Positions 1-7,011 of a stretch of DNA of 52,265 nt are shown piece by piece. This DNA is from Pirellulaceae bacterium. Lineage in GTDB: Bacteria > Planctomycetota > Planctomycetia > Pirellulales > Pirellulaceae. The notes beneath the pieces are model-generated. The model was not told the DNA's origin, searched no databases, and saw only the letters and a list, made by a program, of their open reading frames with translations. Where the stretch lies: positions 1-52,265 of the forward strand of contig JANQLU010000128.1 of assembly GCA_028280445.1 (NCBI GenBank), written 5' to 3'. The translations under genes and the position numbers were made by a program. Numbering within the stretch: the first letter of the stretch is position 1; each line of letters begins with the position of its first letter.

Positions 1-1
1 T

Positions 2-2428
2 GCCTATGACGCCATGGGACGACCCGAGCGTCACACCGATCAACTGGGTGACACCGTAACCTTTAACTACGATCTTCTAGGTCGCATGCACCAGCGCGAC
101 TATCGCACTAAAGCCAACAGTCCTTCAGGAACCATTGCCGACAGCGACACATTTACATTCGATGCAATGGGACGTGTATTGACGGCCGAAAAAGGTCGTT
201 ACAACAACGAAATCACTTTAGTTTATGACATCGCCGGTCGTTTGAAGTCCGAATCATTGGACATCTCTGGCAAGACTTACACGACAACGCGCCAGTACAA
301 CAGTCTTGGGCAGCTGACCAAGCTGACTTATCCCAGCGGTAAAATCGTTGAGCGATCTTACACCGATCGAGGCCGGTTGTATCAAGTCAAATACGACAGT
401 AACGTGGTCGACACCCGCACCTACGACGTTGGCAACCGTTTAAGTTCCGTAACCTACGGCAACAGCCTGGTCACCAACATCAGTTACCGCACCAGCGGCA
501 GCAACAAAGACAATCTCATCAGCCAGGTCGCCTGTACCGGTGTCGGAACGTACGCCTATTCCTACGACGCCAACAAAAACAAGACCAAAGAGACCATTAC
601 CGGCAACCCGATCACCGGTTACAGTTTCGACACGACCGTCGGCACCGATCCCGATGGCTACGACGACAATGATCGACTGACCTACTGGAAACGTTCGGAC
701 AACAACAAAACCCAATCCTGGACTCTATCAGCCGTCGCCGACTGGACCAGTTTCACCGAAAACGGCACCGCTACCAGTCGCACTCATGGCAACACCCACG
801 AAGTCACTTCGATTGGCTCCTCTTCACTGACCTACGACCTCAAAGGCAACCTCACCGGTGACACCATTCGCGGCAACACCTATGAGTGGGACTTCGACAA
901 CCAAATGTCATCGGTCGACACCAACGGTGACTCGACCCCTGACGTCCAATTCGAATACGACGCCTTCGGCCGACGCGTCAAAAAAGGTAGCACGGTTTTC
1001 GCGTACTCTGATTTTCAATCCATCGTTGAATATACAAGTGGAAGTGAGCCGGCTTCACCAAATGAGCAATTCGTTTACGGTTCCTACGTTGACGAGCCGA
1101 TTCTCAAAGACGGAACTGGTGGAATTCTCTACTACCATCGCAACAAACAATACTCCATTACAGCGTTGTCCAACTCATCAGGCAGTGTCGTCGAACGTTA
1201 CGTCTACTCGGCGTTTGGAGAACTGCAAATCTTTGATGGCGCCGGCGCTACACGCACCAGCACCAACTACAACAACCACTACACCTTCACCGGACGTCGC
1301 TTCGATAGCGAAACCGAAATCTATTACTTCCGCGCACGTTACTATGATGCCGACCAAGGAAGATTCGTCGGCCGCGATCCAATGGGATATATTGATGGAA
1401 TGTCAATGTATCGCGGCTATTTCGCGCCGCAAAGTGTCGATCCACTTGGGCTCTATCAAAACCCTGACGATAAGAAAAAAGTAAAAGATGGGTTCTTGCC
1501 ACCGCCCAAGCATAGCAATGGAAGTTATATTCCGAATGTTAATCGGCCATTTGTGGACGATCGGGGTCGGATGTTTACAGGTACCAATCAGTACGGACAC
1601 GGAGTATTTGTACCAGGTCATTGGCCCAAGGGACCAAATGGAGCATTCATTACGCCATTTCTTGACCCACCAAAGAAGCAGAATACTGCGCCCCAAAACA
1701 CACTTGGGCCGATCAAGATGCACAAAAACCCGGAAAGTGAAAAAGGCGGTAGCAAAACTGGCAGCAAGAATATCACGTCTAAACCTGGTGGTGCTTTTGG
1801 AATTGATGGTCGAACACAAGATTTGGCAGGGGATATTGATCAATTCGCGAAAGACACTGCTGCAACTGCTAACGATATTGGTGAATGGACGCCTGGCTTG
1901 GGCCCCATTTTGATGGGCCATAATGCGGTATTCGGTAAAACAGTTGATGGACGAAGTGCAGGTGGTACAGGGAGCCGTATTTGGAATGGCTTTGGCGCGG
2001 GACTTGCGATGGTGCCTGTGGTCGCTCCATCGGAAAAACTGATTAAAGGCACGGGCAAGTTATTGCGAAGGCGAAGGTCCATTGGGAATGGGACAAAGAA
2101 TGCTCCAAAGGGATTGCTGAACGGGCTGGAAACGTTCAAATTTAAAGGGGCAGTACGAAATGACGGCCTGCGGAATGCTACACATGCAGATATTATGAAG
2201 GCATTCAAGGGAACGCAGTTTACGCCGACTAATCACTTTATCAAACGCTTGAAAGACGTGCGTACCGACGCACTAGGCATCAAGAGATTCAAAGACATAG
2301 AAACGATATTTAGAAAAGGTTCAGTGCTCGACGCCGACGACGGAATGGTCGCAATCGCTCATAACGGCATGGCAATTATTGTCAATCCAAAAACTGGTCG
2401 TCTTGTGACACTGACCCCGTGGAAATGA
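2..2428 (+). CDS. Rhs/YD-repeat polymorphic toxin, 3' part (5' end outside window)
   Basis: The reading frame is already open at the left edge: an in-frame Ala-Tyr-Asp-Ala run precedes the first ATG, so the gene continues upstream. About 808 residues are present. The first ~450 are YD/RHS repeats (YDAMGR, FDAMGR, YDVGNR, YDANKN, YDAFGR), which in this family form a cocoon around a C-terminal toxin. The RHS-associated core signature (YFRARYYDADQGRFVGRDP) lies at about bases 1327-1383 and ends in DPLGLY. After it come a Pro/Gly/Asn-rich linker and a variable tail. The last ~70 residues (bases ~2215-2425) contain NHFIKRLKDVRT, then IETIFRKGS and a terminal IIVNPKTGRLVTLTP. This His/Arg, Lys, Thr arrangement resembles small RelE/BECR-type RNase toxins or DUF4258-like domains; that assignment is inference. 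The tail looks richer in A and T than the repeat part, as expected for an exchangeable toxin tip. Confidence 0.9.
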   Translation, partial: AYDAMGRPERHTDQLGDTVTFNYDLLGRMHQRDYRTKANSPSGTIADSDTFTFDAMGRVLTAEKGRYNNEITLVYDIAGRLKSESLDISGKTYTTTRQYNSLGQLTKLTYPSGKIVERSYTDRGRLYQVKYDSNVVDTRTYDVGNRLSSVTYGNSLVTNISYRTSGSNKDNLISQVACTGVGTYAYSYDANKNKTKETITGNPITGYSFDTTVGTDPDGYDDNDRLTYWKRSDNNKTQSWTLSAVADWTSFTENGTATSRTHGNTHEVTSIGSSSLTYDLKGNLTGDTIRGNTYEWDFDNQMSSVDTNGDSTPDVQFEYDAFGRRVKKGSTVFAYSDFQSIVEYTSGSEPASPNEQFVYGSYVDEPILKDGTGGILYYHRNKQYSITALSNSSGSVVERYVYSAFGELQIFDGAGATRTSTNYNNHYTFTGRRFDSETEIYYFRARYYDADQGRFVGRDPMGYIDGMSMYRGYFAPQSVDPLGLYQNPDDKKKVKDGFLPPPKHSNGSYIPNVNRPFVDDRGRMFTGTNQYGHGVFVPGHWPKGPNGAFITPFLDPPKKQNTAPQNTLGPIKMHKNPESEKGGSKTGSKNITSKPGGAFGIDGRTQDLAGDIDQFAKDTAATANDIGEWTPGLGPILMGHNAVFGKTVDGRSAGGTGSRIWNGFGAGLAMVPVVAPSEKLIKGTGKLLRRRRSIGNGTKNAPKGLLNGLETFKFKGAVRNDGLRNATHADIMKAFKGTQFTPTNHFIKRLKDVRTDALGIKRFKDIETIFRKGSVLDADDGMVAIAHNGMAIIVNPKTGRLVTLTPWK

Positions 2429-2435
2429 TAAAAAA

Positions 2436-2858
2436 ATGAAACACGTTAGGCCATACCCCGTTTATGCATCAACAGTAATCGATGCGCTCGGTTGTAATTG
2501 GGTCTGTCCATACTGCAATTCTGAGAGCCCAATCAAAGGCGATGACGACATAACTTGGGTTCCTGTGCCTGTTGAGTCGTATCCGCAAAGATACATGTGC
2601 CTTGGCTGCTGCGAGGATATTTACAGCACGTGTGCATCTGATGACTTCGACGGGCACCCGTACAACGACATTGTCGCTGACGCTGCAAAATCCGAAGGTA
2701 TCTCCGTTAGCGAGTATCGAATGTCGTGTCTACAGCAACAGATCGAAGCTGCAAAACTAAGAATCGCGAAAGAGCAGGATGTAGATCGGTATGGAGAGCG
2801 ACTAGCAAGGTTGGAATCACTGTTGCTCAGCTTGAAGAATGACTACGATCCAGCATGA
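2436..2858 (+). CDS. Small zinc-ribbon-like protein, candidate immunity protein for the Rhs toxin
   Basis: 140 residues. The gene starts seven bases after the toxin stop codon, so the two are almost certainly co-transcribed; the GGAA near the toxin's last codons may serve as ribosome-binding site. The N-terminal half has two Cys pairs, CNWVCPYC (residues ~19-26) and CLGCC (~54-58), plus Cys-65, giving a likely zinc ribbon. The C-terminal half is helical and charged, with a coiled-coil-like stretch around residues 100-135. I recognise no family. In polymorphic toxin loci, the small gene immediately 3' of the toxin tip usually encodes the cognate immunity protein, so position suggests that role. 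A structural Zn ribbon is not a typical immunity fold, so a nucleic-acid-binding accessory protein is an alternative. Confidence 0.7.
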   Translation: MKHVRPYPVYASTVIDALGCNWVCPYCNSESPIKGDDDITWVPVPVESYPQRYMCLGCCEDIYSTCASDDFDGHPYNDIVADAAKSEGISVSEYRMSCLQQQIEAAKLRIAKEQDVDRYGERLARLESLLLSLKNDYDPA

Positions 2859-3122
2859 GTTGGCTACGACTTCCCGTAGACTTAACGCGGGACAACTTGA
2901 GGTTTGGACGACTTAAGGTATTGTTCGAGGAATTAGCGCTGACGAAATTCTTGATATTGCAGTAAAAACCCAGAATGGCAGCTTGTGAAAAGCTAAGCTA
3001 GTACGGGAAATTCGATTCATAGGTAGTATCAGAGTGTTAGGTAGGTAAAGCCTTCAGCATTCTAAGGCCTTTCTGTTGATTTTGTTTACCTCATTGAATC
3101 GCAAGACGTTTAACGCTCTTTC
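2859..3122. other. Intergenic region with possible decayed coding sequence
   Basis: No intact gene is visible between the putative immunity gene and the convergent receiver gene. On the plus strand, bases ~2920-3048 read as a protein-like segment (GIVRGISADEILDIAVKTQ, then one TGA, then KAKLVREIRFIGSIRVLGR and a stop) with no start codon. This could be the remnant of an older toxin tip or immunity gene, which Rhs loci often carry. A 38-codon ORF overlapping the previous stop as ATGA (from 2855) is also open but has no recognisable features. A weak AAAGCCTT/AAGGCCTTT inverted repeat near 3047-3072 might act as a terminator. Confidence 0.3.
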
Positions 3123-3533
3123 CTAAATTGTCAGCCACGGTTTGGCAGTAGGCCACCAAAATGACTCTATCCAATCACTGCCCAATGGAGCTATTTTTTC
3201 AGCATCCCATCCGGCATCCAAAAGCGTATACAGCATCGAATCCGCTGCGTACGAGTTGCTGGAGTGGATGATGATGTGACAACAAGGTTTGTTTTGCGCT
3301 AGAAATCTTGCGACATCACGTCCATCCCCTGGGTCCGGCTCATCGGGAGAATATGCAAACAAGTCGTGATCCAGGCATATTAAACAAGGATCTTGTGTGA
3401 TGCTTTTGAAACCATCAATAAAAGATTCAGCTGTTCTCCAATGCCGAAATTCGAGACTACCATTATGCTGATGCAAGATTCTAGCAAATCGTTGTAGTCG
3501 ATCACGATCGTCTTCAAGCATTAAAACCAGCAT
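3123..3533 (-). CDS. Receiver-like protein of the cyclic-phosphate-processing (cREC) type
   Basis: 136 residues, with AGGA five bases before the ATG. The fold is response-regulator-like: an acidic pocket in MLEDDRDRLQRF near the N terminus, CLDHDLF at about residues 53-59, and HSSNSYAADSM at about 90-100. The C terminus GWDAEKIAPLGSDWIESFW replaces the normal receiver end. This combination (LEDD...DHD...HSSN...W) matches my memory of the family annotated as cyclic-phosphate-processing receiver domain, which Burroughs and Aravind proposed acts on RNA 2',3'-cyclic phosphate ends in RNA-repair and conflict loci. It is stand-alone, without output domain or kinase neighbour. It converges on the Rhs toxin operon. 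If the Rhs tip is an RNase, a repair or tolerance role would make sense, but this rests on position only. Confidence 0.7.
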   Translation of the reverse strand: MLVLMLEDDRDRLQRFARILHQHNGSLEFRHWRTAESFIDGFKSITQDPCLICLDHDLFAYSPDEPDPGDGRDVARFLAQNKPCCHIIIHSSNSYAADSMLYTLLDAGWDAEKIAPLGSDWIESFWWPTAKPWLTI

Positions 3534-3608
3534 CGGTGTCCTAACGAAACAAAATCAAAATGCCTTTCGGTTGCTTTAAAAAGAAATCGGCGAAAAGGAC
3601 ATGGATTT

Positions 3609-3707
3609 GTAAACACAAGTGCGAAAAAAACATTAGTGAAGAACCATGTTTTAATGCACATCTTGTATGGTTTCTGGTCCCTCGCTCACGCGTCGGGTTG
3701 TGATTTT
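3609..3707. repeat. Degenerate intergenic palindrome, CTCGCTCACGCTTCG family
   Basis: The right half contains GGTCCCTCGCTCACGCGTCG followed by GGTTGTGAT; the left half ACAAGTGCGAA...AGTGAAGAACC is its diverged inverse. Other copies are at 17646-17733, 20802-20833 (half), 29195-29284 and 35852-35932. It occupies most of the 288-base gap between the receiver gene and the ketosynthase gene; the rest of the gap shows nothing recognisable. Confidence 0.75.
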
Positions 3708-3821
3708 TGTTCGACGCAAACCCTGGCGGTTGGTGCTTTATCTTTACCGGTGTCGTCAGTTCTGATATCCAACTTGGCCGGTAAGAATCAGAATGACGGG
3801 TGATTGTTGTACGATGTTTTT

Positions 3822-5111
3822 TCAGTCGCACTGCGAAACGACCAGTGAAATGTTCTGTCCACCAAATCCGAAACTGTTGGTCAAGGCGATTTTGCATTCG
3901 GCGTCGCGGGCTTCGTTGGGGACGTAGTCCAGGTCGCATTCGGGATCGGGGTTTTCATAGTTGATTGTGGGCGGAAGTACGTTGTCGCGAATTGCCAGTA
4001 GGCAGACAATCGTTTCGGTGGCACCCGCGGCGGCGATCAAGTGTCCCATCATGCTTTTGGTGCTGGAAACCGGCGGAGTTTTTTCTTTGAAGACTTCTTT
4101 GCAAGCCCGCGTTTCGACTTTGTCATTGACCGTCGTGCTGGTGCCATGGGCGTTGACATAATCGATGTCTTCGGCGTTCACACCGGCGTCCCGGATGGCC
4201 ATTTCCATACAGCCAATCGCCCCGCGTCCTTCGGGGTGAATATCGGTGATGCGGTAGGCGTCGGCGGTTGAGCCATAACCGAGAATTTCTCCAAAAATAG
4301 TTGCCCCACGCGCTTTGGCCGATTCGTATTCTTCGAGCACGACCATCGCAGCACCTTCACCCAGCACAAAACCGTCGCGAAGCCGGTCAAACGGCCGTGA
4401 AGCTCCAGTGGGGTCATCATTATTGGTCGACAGGGCTGTGAGCAGATTGAATCCGGTAACGCCAAACGGGTGGATCATGCTGTGCGCTCCACCGGACAGC
4501 ATCACATCCGCCTCTGATCGGCGAATGATTTCCGTTGCCTCTCCAATGGCTTGATTACTTGCGGCGCAGGCCGTCAGGCAATTGGCGTTGGGTCCCTGGG
4601 CATTGAACATGGCAGCCAGATGTCCGACGGGCATGTTGGGCTCTTGTTCGAGTTCATGAATCGGATTGAGAATTTCCATTCCGATTTCCGTGAATTTGAT
4701 CAAATCCAATTCACCATTGTCATCCAGTGCGCCGGCCATCATTTTTGCGAATGACCAAAAATCCTGGTTGCCTTCGCCGGCACCGAGATAGACGCCAAAC
4801 CGGGTCGGATCGGAGATAGAATCTAAAACGCCGGATTGGTGGACGGCTTGGAGCGCCGCTCCGGCGGCAAATTTTGTGTGTCGCCCACGAAACTTCCAAA
4901 GCTCCGGATCATCGACATGGTTGTTGATATCCCAGTTTTTGATTTCAGCAGAAATTTTTGTGGGAAACCGGCTGGCGTCGAAGATCGTGGTTTGAGCGAC
5001 GCCCGATTTTCCTTCTTTCAGGCCGGCCCAAACAGTTTCGACATCGTTGCCCATTGGGTTAACCATCCCGATGCCGGTGACAACGACTCGCCGTTGGCGG
5101 TTTGCGATCAT
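3822..5111 (-). CDS. Beta-ketoacyl-ACP synthase (FabF-like)
   Basis: 429 residues from the ATG at 5111, which has GGAG six bases upstream; in-frame sequence further upstream opens only with a TTG. It catalyses decarboxylative Claisen condensation of malonyl-ACP with an acyl primer in the cytoplasm. The thiolase-fold KAS signature is complete: N-terminal RRVVVTGIGMVNPMG, active-site Cys182 in CLTACAASN, His322 in NAHGTSTTVND and His357 in KSMMGHLIAAAGATE, and a C-terminal NSFGFGGQN. It is the last gene of a minus-strand cassette: hotdog protein, ACP, hotdog protein, ketosynthase. The cassette lacks malonyl-transferase and ketoreductase genes, so it must share these with the housekeeping pathway or serve a side pathway such as an unusual acyl chain. 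I therefore do not call it the housekeeping fabF. Confidence 0.93.
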   Translation of the reverse strand: MIANRQRRVVVTGIGMVNPMGNDVETVWAGLKEGKSGVAQTTIFDASRFPTKISAEIKNWDINNHVDDPELWKFRGRHTKFAAGAALQAVHQSGVLDSISDPTRFGVYLGAGEGNQDFWSFAKMMAGALDDNGELDLIKFTEIGMEILNPIHELEQEPNMPVGHLAAMFNAQGPNANCLTACAASNQAIGEATEIIRRSEADVMLSGGAHSMIHPFGVTGFNLLTALSTNNDDPTGASRPFDRLRDGFVLGEGAAMVVLEEYESAKARGATIFGEILGYGSTADAYRITDIHPEGRGAIGCMEMAIRDAGVNAEDIDYVNAHGTSTTVNDKVETRACKEVFKEKTPPVSSTKSMMGHLIAAAGATETIVCLLAIRDNVLPPTINYENPDPECDLDYVPNEARDAECKIALTNSFGFGGQNISLVVSQCD

Positions 5112-5216
5112 GCGAAGCTCCAAAATCAAGGCCGCGTGTTAGCGGATTTTCTCAGGTGAACGGAACCAGATATTATAGACATCGGACGATTTTGTCGAAA
5201 TGTCGTGCCGAATTTA

Positions 5217-5765
5217 TCAACCGGTATTGGTTTGCAGACTGGCTTTTTCAGCGTCCAGCATATGTTGGGGAATTTTCACGGGTGTTCCGTCAGGATTCAC
5301 GCCAACATCAAACAGTTTCATCAGGCGAATCATGCGACAAAAGCCTGCCGGTTCAAACAGGGTCACGCCTTCGAAACGTTTATTATCCTCGAGGGTCGCG
5401 AACATCAGATCGACATCCGCCAACAGCCGGTCTTTCACGTGGGCCGTGCAGTGTGCCATGGCTCCATTATCAGAAACATTGGTCAATTCACAGCGAAACC
5501 GGATCGTATCGCCTGGAACGGCCTCGAATTTGAATTCGGCTTTTCCGACCTTGGCCAGCACGATTCTTTTTTTGAAATCGCTGACCTGGCTGAGCAGCAG
5601 GCCGCCGGTTTGCGCCATACCTTCGATGATCAAGGCAGCGGGGTGGTATGGCATTCCGGGCGAATAGTTGTCGATCTGCTCTTCACCGAGGCTGACGTTT
5701 TTAACCGAGACAGCATATTGCCCCGAAACGAATTCCTCGAAACGATCAATCCAGAACCAACGCAT
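5217..5765 (-). CDS. FabZ-like hotdog-fold protein lacking the usual catalytic His
   Basis: 182 residues, first ATG after AGTAGG. It has the single-hotdog FabZ outline: MRWFWIDRFEEF, then a central helix IIEGMAQTGGLLLSQ with the conserved acid (Glu48) and the FRCELTNV strand. Aligned without gaps to the neighbouring hotdog protein at 6279-6806, the catalytic His of HFPxxP is replaced by Tyr34 (NYSPGMPYHPAAL). The only nearby His is His41, seven residues later. In FabZ/FabA enzymes His and Glu/Asp form the dehydration site, so this copy may be inactive, use His41, or have another role such as heterodimer partner. It lies between the acyl carrier protein and ketosynthase genes and is surely co-transcribed with them. 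C-terminal residues ~145-182 extend past the usual FabZ end. Confidence 0.85.
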   Translation of the reverse strand: MRWFWIDRFEEFVSGQYAVSVKNVSLGEEQIDNYSPGMPYHPAALIIEGMAQTGGLLLSQVSDFKKRIVLAKVGKAEFKFEAVPGDTIRFRCELTNVSDNGAMAHCTAHVKDRLLADVDLMFATLEDNKRFEGVTLFEPAGFCRMIRLMKLFDVGVNPDGTPVKIPQHMLDAEKASLQTNTG

Positions 5766-5839
5766 CGATGTGACCTACTCAAACTAAAAAAACCCGCCAG
5801 GATTATTGTAGTCCAAGCGGGCTCGATTCAACATGAAAT

Positions 5840-6223
5840 TCAGTTGACCTTGGTTTCAATGTAATTGCACAAATCCTGGACCGTCAGCAGATTACCGAAA
5901 TCTTGCACTTGGGGATTTTTTTCGAATTCTGTCAAATCGGCAAATGGCATGCGTTCTTTGAGTTTCGCGATACCGGTTTCAGTGACTTTACCATCCTGAA
6001 CGTATTCAGCGTTTGTCAAAACGTCGTCCGGGAACAATTCGTCGCGCGGGATTTGGATGTCAAACGCTTTTTCCAATTTGAAAACGATATCCAAAAAGTC
6101 AATCGATTCGGCGCCGAGGTCGCCAACCATGGTGGCTTCGGGTGTTACTTCATCATCATCGACGCTGAGCGCGTCCATGAGTGCTTCTTTGACTTTTTCG
6201 AATACCTCTTCTTTTGTCGGCAT
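5840..6223 (-). CDS. Acyl carrier protein with long insertion
   Basis: 127 residues; GGAG lies nine bases before the ATG. The phosphopantetheine site is DLGAESIDFLDIVF with Ser40, preceded by a standard helix I (EEVFEKVKEALMDAL) and an acidic loop. Classical ACPs are 75-85 residues. Here a charged segment of roughly 45 residues (about 65-110, including TETGIAKLKERMPFADLTEF) is inserted before the last helix (LTVQDLCNYIETKV). It carries the growing acyl chain as a thioester for the flanking hotdog and ketosynthase enzymes. The insertion suggests a dedicated carrier for this cassette rather than the housekeeping ACP. Confidence 0.92.
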   Translation of the reverse strand: MPTKEEVFEKVKEALMDALSVDDDEVTPEATMVGDLGAESIDFLDIVFKLEKAFDIQIPRDELFPDDVLTNAEYVQDGKVTETGIAKLKERMPFADLTEFEKNPQVQDFGNLLTVQDLCNYIETKVN

Positions 6224-6278
6224 ATCTTGTTTTCTCCAAGCAGTGTGATGCGATAGCTGAAATGTATATAAATCGCTG

Positions 6279-6806
6279 TCAGACAGCTGTTATTTCTGAA
6301 AGTGCGGCAGGGACATCCAATTCGCCAGTGGATTCAAATCGCGGTCCGCAAAGCAAACGAAATTGGCGCTGAAATCGCATGCGCATGAAATCGTCGACTT
6401 CGACCGAACCTTTTTCTCGATCGGCGAGGTTGTATCGTTCTAAAACCATTCGTCCACCTACGGCGGTTGACGATCGTGTGGTCGCTTTGACTTGAACCGT
6501 CACAAAATCGGTATCAAATTTTTTAATGGTGGAGTTGATCAACAACTGATGTCCCGGTTCAACGAAATCGCCGAATTTAATATTTTTGGCTTCGCGCAGA
6601 ACGACCATCGAGTTTTCAAAATTTTCGCGGTGTCGAACTAAAAACATACTTGCCTGAAACAGCGCTTCGACCATCAAGACTCCCGGCATTACCGGAAAGC
6701 GAGGAAAGTGGTCCTGCAAATAATCTTCGGACAAGGTCAAGCAGCGGACAGCTACGATGCGATCCTCCGTGATTTCAATAATCCTGTCTAATTGGCAAAA
6801 TCGCAT
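6279..6806 (-). CDS. 3-hydroxyacyl-ACP dehydratase (FabZ-like)
   Basis: 175 residues. The active-site block DHFPRFPVMPGVLMVEALFQ holds catalytic His33 and Glu47, as in FabZ/FabA hotdog dehydratases that form trans-2-enoyl-ACP. Further family features are the opening QLDRIIEITEDRIVAVRCLT and a mid-protein KFGDFVEPGHQLLI strand. A ~35-residue basic and aromatic C-terminal extension (FMRMRFQRQFRLLCGPRF) is unusual. It is the first gene of the minus-strand cassette; the ACP follows after 55 bases. The 205-base gap to the divergent ptsI must hold the promoters of both units. No strong ribosome-binding site precedes this ATG. Confidence 0.88.
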   Translation of the reverse strand: MRFCQLDRIIEITEDRIVAVRCLTLSEDYLQDHFPRFPVMPGVLMVEALFQASMFLVRHRENFENSMVVLREAKNIKFGDFVEPGHQLLINSTIKKFDTDFVTVQVKATTRSSTAVGGRMVLERYNLADREKGSVEVDDFMRMRFQRQFRLLCGPRFESTGELDVPAALSEITAV

Positions 6807-7011
6807 GCGACAACTTTGAAATCAACTCGTGATAAAATGCTTCTCAGGTGACCGTCTTTATGGCAGTAAAAACGCCAGCAAACCGGTCAAAACAAGCTAG
6901 ACAATATACCACCGGCCCCCATCCCCCTCAACTGCAACAAGAATAGGCTAAAATTCGGCGCAGGGGGTCGTTTTGTTGTCTCAATTGTCAGTCAGTGGTA
7001 AATTCTCTGCC

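Noticed and set aside
858..1921. Long open frames on both strands within the Rhs gene
   Set aside because: Low-complexity Thr/Ser/Arg-rich shadows of the repeat-rich gene without ribosome-binding sites.
3541..3939. Minus-strand 132-codon frame upstream of the receiver gene
   Set aside because: It spans the intergenic palindrome and the antisense-shifted 3' end of the ketosynthase gene; Arg-rich shadow composition.
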